In this document: positions 5,859 to 11,660 of the stretch, piece after piece | How the letters are laid out: each line of letters starts with the position of its first letter | Numbering within the stretch: position 1 is the first letter of the stretch | From: Candidatus Zixiibacteriota bacterium | Lineage (GTDB): Bacteria > Zixibacteria > MSB-5A5 > CAIYYT01 | Assembly: GCA_023134875.1 (NCBI GenBank) | Contig: JAGLUH010000398.1 | Span: 1 to 11,660, forward strand | DNA length: 11,660 bases | Direction: 5' to 3' | Made by a program: the position numbers and the translations under genes | The notes under the pieces: generated by a model | What the model was told of the DNA's origin: nothing | The model's input: only the letters and a program-made list of their open reading frames with translations | Databases searched by the model: none

Positions 5859-7685
5859 CTATGATTTCGGTATTGTTTGCTCGTGTTTGATGATTGCATC
5901 GGTACGGAGTAACTTGCGGCGTACTTCCTCAACATTGAGGCCCTGGGGATAGTCTAACAGAACCGTCTCATACATCTGCCTGGCTGCTTGTTGATCATCC
6001 AGAAGCTCGGCATAAACGTCTCCCTTCTTCTCAAGAGCGAGCGGCGCATAGAAGCCCTCGGGAAAAAGCGCTATCAGCGAATCAAACTGAGCCAGCGCTT
6101 TGACTGGTTGCCCGATCAATTCATAGGTTTCGCCCGCTTCGTACCAGGCGATCTCTCTTAGCATCGTTCCCAGGCGATTCTTCAGTATACCGTAGATGAC
6201 CAGTGAGGAATCATATTCAAAACGAAAGGCGGCATAGAGCGCCTCGGAATAAAGCCGCAGAGTGATTTCTTCCATGTCGGGATGCTCGGTAATCAGCATC
6301 ATCCGCCGCAGGCAGTCGTTGACATAGATGCTGCGCGGGAAAGCCTGCATCAGGTCGCCGTATGACCTGCGGGCGGCATCATATTGACCAAGATAGAACT
6401 GAAGTTCACCTCGCCGAAATAGCAACTGCTCTTGGTACTTATGCGGCAGCGAGTTGAAGGGGATTACCTGGTAAAGTGAATCGGCTGTCTGTGCCTCACC
6501 CAGGGCCAGGTGACAGTCGGCGATGATAAGGGCGGCAATGCCAGCGCTGGCAGTGGTAGGATAGCGAGCTGTCAATTCACGGTAAACATCAAGAGCACCC
6601 TGCGGGTCACGGAGACCTTTGAATCTCGTGTGGCCGATACGGAACGTAGCTTCGGCGATATCGCGTGGTGCCGGACTCTGCGCTATTATCTCCTCGTAAA
6701 CCGTTATTGCCGCTCCATACAGTCGGTTCGCGAAGTAGGTTTCCCCCAGGATGAAAGCGGCAGCGCTGACGCCGGGCGATCGGGGATGATTGTCAATCAG
6801 ATAGTCGCGCGCCTGCTTGACCAGCCGATAATCACCATGTTCTCCCGCCAGCTTACAGAAGTAGAGTATCTCCACGCCATCGCCTTGTTCCAGGTTGTCG
6901 ACGAGCAGATAGCGCTGGAATGCCTCCTCAAGCCGGCCGGCACTGACAAGAAAATCGGCATAGTATTTGTGAGCATACTTATTTTGGGGGAAGTCTTTGA
7001 TCAAACCCGTAAGAGCGGTTTCCAGACCGGTATCGAACCTTTCCTCCACAACCCGGGCATTGAGGGCGCTGATTCTGTCGCCGACATATCTGACCTGAGT
7101 GGAGTCCGCAACCAGAAGGAGAAAATACTCTCGGACCGCTTCACCGTAGTTGCGCATTACTTCGTAAAGATGACCAAGTTCAGCGGCAAAGAGAGTGGGG
7201 TTATTCAGTTCCTCTCGACCTTCAAGATAGAGTCGGGCGGCATCGGTATAGTATCCTGCCGACACGAAGGCGTTCGCCACTTTTCGGTAAGACTCAGGAG
7301 TCTTGCGCTCCAGTTTCATAGCCGCGCGGAAACTCATTTCGGCAGCTTCTTTTTCTCCTTGCCGGAGAAGAATCCTCCCCTTTTCAATCAGGAGAGCAAG
7401 ATGTCGAGCCGGATTTGTTTCCTGGTCAATCAGGCCGTTAATGATTTCTAATGCCGCGGCGAAATCCTTGGCGCAGACATAGGCATTCAGCAAAGCAAAC
7501 CGGACCTGGACATTGCCCGGTTCCAGCGTGTCAAGCTTTGTCAGGATATGAAACGCCTGCTTACATTTCCCCTGCGCAGATAACTGCTCGGCCTCTTTGA
7601 TCTGTTCCACCTGTCGATGAGTAATAGCCAGCAGTTGAATTGAAAGCAGACCGGCAATTAACAAGATCAGAGTGGTTCGCTTCAT
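5859..7685 (-). CDS. Exported tetratricopeptide repeat protein
   Basis: This 608-residue protein has an N-terminal signal peptide (MKRTTLILLIAGLLSIQLLA) and is otherwise almost wholly alpha-helical TPR/Sel1-like solenoid. Clear repeat units include AEQLSAQGKCKQAFHILTKL (33-52), FILGETYFANRLYGAAITVY, RIGHTRFKGLRDPQGALDVY, RRGELQFYLGQYDAARRSY and EAGETYELIGQPVKALAQF. Many end in FP or YP, as in the outer-membrane YfgC/BamD-type repeats. No enzymatic domain is visible. It probably acts as a periplasmic scaffold for a protein complex. Its ATG overlaps the TGA of the DUF4175 gene (ATGA, 7682-7685) and there is no good Shine-Dalgarno site, so its translation is likely coupled to that gene. This makes the DUF4175 protein its most likely partner, by inference. 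Confidence 0.9.
   Translation of the reverse strand: MKRTTLILLIAGLLSIQLLAITHRQVEQIKEAEQLSAQGKCKQAFHILTKLDTLEPGNVQVRFALLNAYVCAKDFAAALEIINGLIDQETNPARHLALLIEKGRILLRQGEKEAAEMSFRAAMKLERKTPESYRKVANAFVSAGYYTDAARLYLEGREELNNPTLFAAELGHLYEVMRNYGEAVREYFLLLVADSTQVRYVGDRISALNARVVEERFDTGLETALTGLIKDFPQNKYAHKYYADFLVSAGRLEEAFQRYLLVDNLEQGDGVEILYFCKLAGEHGDYRLVKQARDYLIDNHPRSPGVSAAAFILGETYFANRLYGAAITVYEEIIAQSPAPRDIAEATFRIGHTRFKGLRDPQGALDVYRELTARYPTTASAGIAALIIADCHLALGEAQTADSLYQVIPFNSLPHKYQEQLLFRRGELQFYLGQYDAARRSYGDLMQAFPRSIYVNDCLRRMMLITEHPDMEEITLRLYSEALYAAFRFEYDSSLVIYGILKNRLGTMLREIAWYEAGETYELIGQPVKALAQFDSLIALFPEGFYAPLALEKKGDVYAELLDDQQAARQMYETVLLDYPQGLNVEEVRRKLLRTDAIIKHEQTIPKS
7682..7685 (-). other. ATGA stop/start overlap coupling DUF4175 and TPR genes
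   Basis: On the minus strand the four bases ATGA serve as the start codon of the TPR gene and contain the TGA stop of the DUF4175 gene. The upstream bases (CAAGACAATCG) carry no recognisable ribosome binding site, which fits reinitiation by terminating ribosomes. Confidence 0.8.
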
Positions 7686-10600
7686 CGATTGTCTTGGTTA
7701 TTGTTGACCGCGCGGAAGTACTCTTTGACTATTTCCTCGTACTCTTCCGGGAATTTCTCCTGGAGATATTTCTGCAAACGGTCCTGATAGGTATCTCTTG
7801 TCTCGGGTGTGTCGAATCGAAGGGGGAGCGGACTGGTGCGTGTCAGGTTGCGCCCGGTCTCAGAAACACGTTCTTCTTTGTAGTCCTGCCGTTCCAGCGA
7901 TCTCTGAAAATCAAGCATCCGCGAATGGATTTTGTACTGCCGGTCCAGAGTATTTTCATCCAGGTGGCCGCTTTCCAGGTCTTCCACCACCTTGCGGACT
8001 TCGCGCGCCATTTCGTCAAGACGACCGAGGATATCACGCCGCCCTCCCTGTTCCTGCTGTAGTTCCTCAAGACTCTTCTGCACCGCCGCCTGCTCGTTGG
8101 CCAGACGTCGCAACGCATCCTTGCCCCGCTTGCCTTGGCTGGGATTGTTGCACATCGCCGAGGAGTTGTTATTGATCTTCTGCTGCTGCTGCGACAGCTT
8201 ATTCATTTTCTTGAACATGTTTTGCTTGGAACAACTACCCGAAGAGCACATTTTCTGCGACTGCATCGACTGCAGCAGACGATTAGCGGCCTGATTGAGG
8301 GAGAGCATAGCTTCCTTCTGATAGCGTCCGGCGGCGGCACCGTTACGGTTCATCAGGTTGGTGGTGGAACTACCCATGCACTCGCCCGCCTGGTCGATAA
8401 GGTCGGTGATCTCCCGCTTGTAGAAAGCGCATCCCTTGGCAATCTCGATCAGTTTCTCTCGCAGCGACTCAAGTGTCCGTGCCAGCGCCTGCTGCTGAGC
8501 CGCCATCGTCGCCAGTTGCGACGATTTGGGGTCTACCTGTTCGGAGAAGTTGAAGATATTCTCCTGCTGATCGGAGAGGTAAAGCAGGTCATCGAAAGCG
8601 CCTTTCATCTCCTCAACCGATTGCATACCCATACCGGTATTGAATGAATCCTTGCTCTCCTGCATCCGTTTCTGCAGTTCATTGAGCGCGGAAAGCGCAG
8701 CCTCACCGCGTTGCATTGACTGACTTTGCCGTGACTTCGCCAGGTTTTCCGCCATCTCTTCCATCTCTTCACCGGCGGGCGATTCCGAGGGAGCATGACA
8801 GAAATCCTGCGCCGCCTGATTATCGGCAAGATTTATCTCCTTGAGTAATTCCTCCAACTCTTTGGCCTGTTCCTGAAGATCGTCGAATTTCGCCTTGTTT
8901 TCTTTTTCCCGTGGAGCAAGGTCAGGCAATTTCTCCTCTTCGCTCTGCTTGGTTGCTTCATTGACCTGTTGCTGTCTCTCAATGAGCTGCTCCAGCAGTT
9001 TGACCATATTTTCCATCTTCTGCTGGATTTGCAACAGCTTTAGCAGGGCAATCGTGCGTTCCAGCCGCTCCTTTAATTCCTCCTGCGACATCTGCATCTT
9101 ATCGGCGGCATCCTGCAACTCCTGCGGATCCATCCGTTGCAGCGCCTCCTGCAATCGCCGCATTGCCTCCCGCATCTCCGGAGTGGCAACTTCCTCGAAG
9201 AGTTTCTTGATCTCCTGCAGTTTCTGGAGAATTTCCAGTGAAGTGAGATCGTTCTTTCGCATCTCATCTTCCATTTGCTGCATCCGCTCGGCGATATTCT
9301 CCATCGCCTGCATCAACTCCTGCTGTGACATCAGCGCCTTCTCGATATTCTTACGCTGCTCCCAATCAAGTTCCTGGTTCGTCAGCAGTTCTTCGGAGAG
9401 TTCGGCCATTTGCTCGGCAAGCTGCTGTTGCTGCTGATGAAGCTGCTCCAGGGCGGAAATCTGTTCCTGTTCCTCATCCTCAAGATAAGCAAACATCTCA
9501 TCCAGCGACGGCAAGCGCGCGGTCAAAATCTGCGAGACACCGCGTTTGGGGCCGGAGATATTGTCATTGTCATAAGCTTCAATGAAATACTCGACAAAAC
9601 CGCCCGGTTCCAGGCCGATATTAGCCAAATCCCAGGGGTGACGCAGTTCAAAATCACGACCCAGCTTGCGGTCGAAGCCAAGCCGGTTCTTGACTTCAAA
9701 TGATTCGCCGGTCGGACTGTGAAGCTGGTAGAGTAGATTGATTTCCGAGAAACCGAAATCATCAAAGAGCTTCATGCCCAAATCAAGCGCCATCCGATCA
9801 TCAAGATCGACCGGCACGCCGGGAGAGAAGATGTCGACTTCCGGATAAAGATCGGCGATTTTTTCAATCCGGTACTCGATCGGTTTGACGTTGCCATGTC
9901 CGAGGGAATCGATCACCTCGATATGATAGGAGCCGTTCTCGATCACCTTGATCGTAGCGGTCAACCTCTGCCTCTCGATCTTTAGTTGCTGCGTACTGCT
10001 GTCGGTGAACTGTAACCAGGCTTCTTTGACCGGTTTGTTCAGGCTGGCTGTTATCATAACGTTGGTGCCCTTGATGGCGGCGATATTACCGTCATTTTCA
10101 TCGACGACCAGGGGATCAAGACCGGTGTAGCGGGGATAGTGATAGGTCAGCTTCAGGCCGATCACGCGTGGTTTGTCGACAACTGTTATCAGATATTTCG
10201 TCGAGGTGATTTCGCCGGCAACCACCCAGTACTCAAATGATCGTTTCGTCTCTCTAACAATATGACTGAATCTAAGGCTGTCGGATAGACCGAACTTGTC
10301 ACTCAGACCAGCGGCATAACCGGCCTGGTGTTTCCGGCGATTAAGTTCGACCTGCTTGAGCTTGCCCCCCGGATAACGCCAGTAAAGCAAGGCTTCATCC
10401 GGCAGATGGGAACCGAAAACGAGCGCTTCGATATCAAGTTCGGTAAACTTGGCAATCTCGCAATTCCCGGGCGAGACCTCCAGTTGATAGCTCAGTTCTC
10501 TTTCGATCTCCAGGAAGGGATGACTATAGAGATAAACCGATTCATTGAATGATCCCGGAAAGAGAAAACCGATGATTAGAACCACGCCAGCAGCGACGGC

Positions 10601-11077
10601 TAAGTATTTCGACCATCGGCGCAGCGGCAGCCAACTGACCGATTCCTTGAAATCGAGGTCATGGCAGATATGCTTTGAGCTTTCAATCACCGCTTTGATC
10701 ATTTCCGTGGAGAAACCCTCACGGTTCTCGTGCAGGTTCTTCTCCAACTGCAACGAAGCGATCAACTGATTTTTCAGGTGGGGATAGCGTTTCTCCACCT
10801 GCAGAGCAACTTTCTCAGTCGACGGCTGCCGCAGGATTCGCAGCAGTATTCGATAGATAAACAACCCAACCAGCGCCAGAGCGGCAATCACCATAAATGA
10901 GGTTCGGAAATCCGGTGTCAGCCAGAAGAGGAGGTTGAAGAGCCAGCCGACCAGCAGGAGCGCCGCCATCGCAGTTACGATAATAGCCGCACCCACTGCC
11001 AGGTTCTTCAGGAGAATATAGTTTCTCAGGCTTTTCAGCCGTCCCGTCAGGTATCGCAAGCTCTCTTTCGGATTCAT
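7682..11077 (-). CDS. DUF4175 family membrane protein with giant Q/E/M-rich coiled coil
   Basis: This 1131-residue protein has two membrane segments near the N-terminus (about 26-52 and 59-81), a cytoplasmic-type linker (VEKRYPHLKNQLIASL) and a third membrane segment (about 157-173). A beta-rich, probably periplasmic region follows at about 190-520, with Ig-like strands such as LKLTYHYPRYTGLDPL. From about 525 to 755 there is a nearly unbroken coiled coil rich in Gln, Glu, Met and Leu, including HQQQQQLAEQ, then a looser helical part to about 1070. Eight cysteines are present; C944 and C949 form CSSGSC and C976 lies nearby. The end (HSRMLDFQRSLERQDYKEER, then a conserved EEYEEIVKEYFRA) is the DUF4175 hallmark. 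Function is not established. The AAGGG at 11085-11089, overlapping the preceding stop codon, lies 7 bases before the start. It is 10 bp after DUF4159. Confidence 0.88.
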   Translation of the reverse strand: MNPKESLRYLTGRLKSLRNYILLKNLAVGAAIIVTAMAALLLVGWLFNLLFWLTPDFRTSFMVIAALALVGLFIYRILLRILRQPSTEKVALQVEKRYPHLKNQLIASLQLEKNLHENREGFSTEMIKAVIESSKHICHDLDFKESVSWLPLRRWSKYLAVAAGVVLIIGFLFPGSFNESVYLYSHPFLEIERELSYQLEVSPGNCEIAKFTELDIEALVFGSHLPDEALLYWRYPGGKLKQVELNRRKHQAGYAAGLSDKFGLSDSLRFSHIVRETKRSFEYWVVAGEITSTKYLITVVDKPRVIGLKLTYHYPRYTGLDPLVVDENDGNIAAIKGTNVMITASLNKPVKEAWLQFTDSSTQQLKIERQRLTATIKVIENGSYHIEVIDSLGHGNVKPIEYRIEKIADLYPEVDIFSPGVPVDLDDRMALDLGMKLFDDFGFSEINLLYQLHSPTGESFEVKNRLGFDRKLGRDFELRHPWDLANIGLEPGGFVEYFIEAYDNDNISGPKRGVSQILTARLPSLDEMFAYLEDEEQEQISALEQLHQQQQQLAEQMAELSEELLTNQELDWEQRKNIEKALMSQQELMQAMENIAERMQQMEDEMRKNDLTSLEILQKLQEIKKLFEEVATPEMREAMRRLQEALQRMDPQELQDAADKMQMSQEELKERLERTIALLKLLQIQQKMENMVKLLEQLIERQQQVNEATKQSEEEKLPDLAPREKENKAKFDDLQEQAKELEELLKEINLADNQAAQDFCHAPSESPAGEEMEEMAENLAKSRQSQSMQRGEAALSALNELQKRMQESKDSFNTGMGMQSVEEMKGAFDDLLYLSDQQENIFNFSEQVDPKSSQLATMAAQQQALARTLESLREKLIEIAKGCAFYKREITDLIDQAGECMGSSTTNLMNRNGAAAGRYQKEAMLSLNQAANRLLQSMQSQKMCSSGSCSKQNMFKKMNKLSQQQQKINNNSSAMCNNPSQGKRGKDALRRLANEQAAVQKSLEELQQEQGGRRDILGRLDEMAREVRKVVEDLESGHLDENTLDRQYKIHSRMLDFQRSLERQDYKEERVSETGRNLTRTSPLPLRFDTPETRDTYQDRLQKYLQEKFPEEYEEIVKEYFRAVNNNQDNR

Positions 11078-11084
11078 GCTCTAT

Positions 11085-11089
11085 CCCTT
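11085..11089 (-). promoter_or_regulatory. Ribosome binding site of the DUF4175 gene overlapping the DUF4159 stop codon
   Basis: On the minus strand AAGGG lies 7 bases before the ATG at 11077 and shares bases with the TAA stop (11088-11090) of DUF4159. This supports both the start choice and tight co-expression of the two genes. Confidence 0.65.
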
Positions 11090-11660
11090 AGTTGGTCAAC
11101 GCCCAGATCAGGATATTGGTACCCATGCGAAGCGCCTTCTGACGTTTCTCTTCGGGGTCATGGTGCACCTGCGGATCCTCCCAGCCGTCACCGATGTCTG
11201 ATTCATATACGAATAAAACCACCAGACGCTCATTGATAAACCAGCCAAAAGCCTGCGCCGGTTTGTTATCATGCTTGTGTATTTTCGGCAGTCCGCCGGC
11301 GAACTTGAAGTAGCAATTGAAAATGCCGTGGTTGAATGGCAGTTCCTGCGGTTCCTGGTCGGGGAAGAGCTTTTTCATTTCACGCAGGAACGCCTTGCGC
11401 ATGCCGTAAGAATCGTTGGCGAACAGAAACCCGCCCGATCGCAGGTAACGGCGCAGCACTTCCAGGTCGCCGGCGCGGAAGTTGACGTTGCCGTGACCGG
11501 TCATATAGAGAAAGGGGTAATTGAAAAGCCCCTTGTCGGACAGAGCAATTCTGACCTCTTCGCGGGCGACAGGGATAGTAGTGTTCTGCCGCAGGAAATT
11601 GATAAAATTAGGAATCGCCGACGAACCCCAGTACCAGTCACCGCCGCCGGGATACTTGAG
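11088..11660 (-). CDS. DUF4159 domain protein, N-terminus outside the window
   Basis: The frame is open from the window edge to the TAA at 11088, giving 190 C-terminal residues. An internal ATG at 11504 is not the start: the family signature lies upstream of it, beginning LKYPGGGDWYWGSSAIPNFI (11660 down to 11601), the typical DUF4159 opening. Further family features are FLYMTGHGNVNF, LRRYLRSGGFLFANDSYG and the end DPEEKRQKALRMGTNILIWA. The domain is thought to have a class I glutamine amidotransferase-like fold, but I see no Cys-His-Glu triad, so a non-catalytic or binding role is likely. A signal peptide would be expected just beyond the window edge. It is the first visible gene of the minus-strand operon. 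Confidence 0.85.
   Translation of the reverse strand, partial: LKYPGGGDWYWGSSAIPNFINFLRQNTTIPVAREEVRIALSDKGLFNYPFLYMTGHGNVNFRAGDLEVLRRYLRSGGFLFANDSYGMRKAFLREMKKLFPDQEPQELPFNHGIFNCYFKFAGGLPKIHKHDNKPAQAFGWFINERLVVLFVYESDIGDGWEDPQVHHDPEEKRQKALRMGTNILIWALTN

Noticed and set aside
5723-5935. 70-codon minus-strand frame in the gap between TPR and DUF2723 genes
   Set aside because: It overlaps the TPR gene end out of frame, has no ribosome binding site and no protein-like pattern.
6510-7451. 313-codon plus-strand open frame
   Set aside because: It is antisense to the TPR gene, has no ribosome binding site and its sequence looks like the reverse image of helical codons.
8895-9437. Ser/Cys-rich 180-codon plus-strand frame
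   Set aside because: The Ser/Cys richness is the expected antisense image of the Gln/Glu/Leu-rich coiled coil in DUF4175.
9415-9450. CTG/CAG triplet tract as a microsatellite
   Set aside because: It is short, imperfect and encodes the Gln run expected in the DUF4175 coiled coil.

Overview
The window looks like chromosomal DNA from an uncultivated bacterium of the FCB superphylum, with Zixibacteria or a nearby phylum as the best guess. This is inferred from three things: a type IX secretion (T9SS) type A / FlgD-like sorting domain, an 'MNYQG' surface protein carrying ADKLDGFDA repeats, and a DUF4159-DUF4175-TPR gene run. No rRNA, tRNA, CRISPR array, transposase or integrase was seen, so the phylum assignment is inference only.

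Left part, plus strand (1-2717): three genes for exported proteins follow one another, each with its own strong Shine-Dalgarno sequence. They are a 335-residue surface-type protein with two 84-bp in-frame tandem repeats (224-1231), a 194-residue protein made almost entirely of a signal peptide, a short SGG/SSVGE/SGYI module and a C-terminal sorting domain (1275-1859), and a methionine-rich 254-residue exported protein resembling DUF4412/LolA-like proteins (1953-2717). The upstream starts available in these frames are not the real ones; ribosome binding sites and signal peptides place the starts at 224, 1275 and 1953.

Middle (2718-3175): this stretch between convergent gene blocks holds a 67-codon, 5'-truncated reading frame on the minus strand that looks like a gene remnant. 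Next to it is a 17-bp sequence that also occurs, identically and in the same orientation, at the very first bases of the window. Read on the minus strand, both copies encode the same SGQSK peptide. The two copies bracket the three-gene secreted cassette.

Right part, minus strand (11660 down to 3176): an apparent operon reads, in transcription order, DUF4159 (5' end outside the window), DUF4175 (1131 aa, three N-terminal membrane segments plus a very long Q/E/M-rich coiled coil), an exported TPR protein (608 aa) and a DUF2723 GT-C glycosyltransferase (845 aa). DUF4159 and DUF4175 are 10 bp apart, and DUF4175 and the TPR gene share an ATGA stop/start overlap, so those three are tightly coupled. 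DUF2723 follows after 145 bp. In related genomes DUF4159 and DUF4175 genes commonly sit with MoxR ATPase, DUF58 and von Willebrand factor A genes, which would be expected to the right of this window. I see this envelope-associated module, with no established function, as the best candidate here for an undescribed system.
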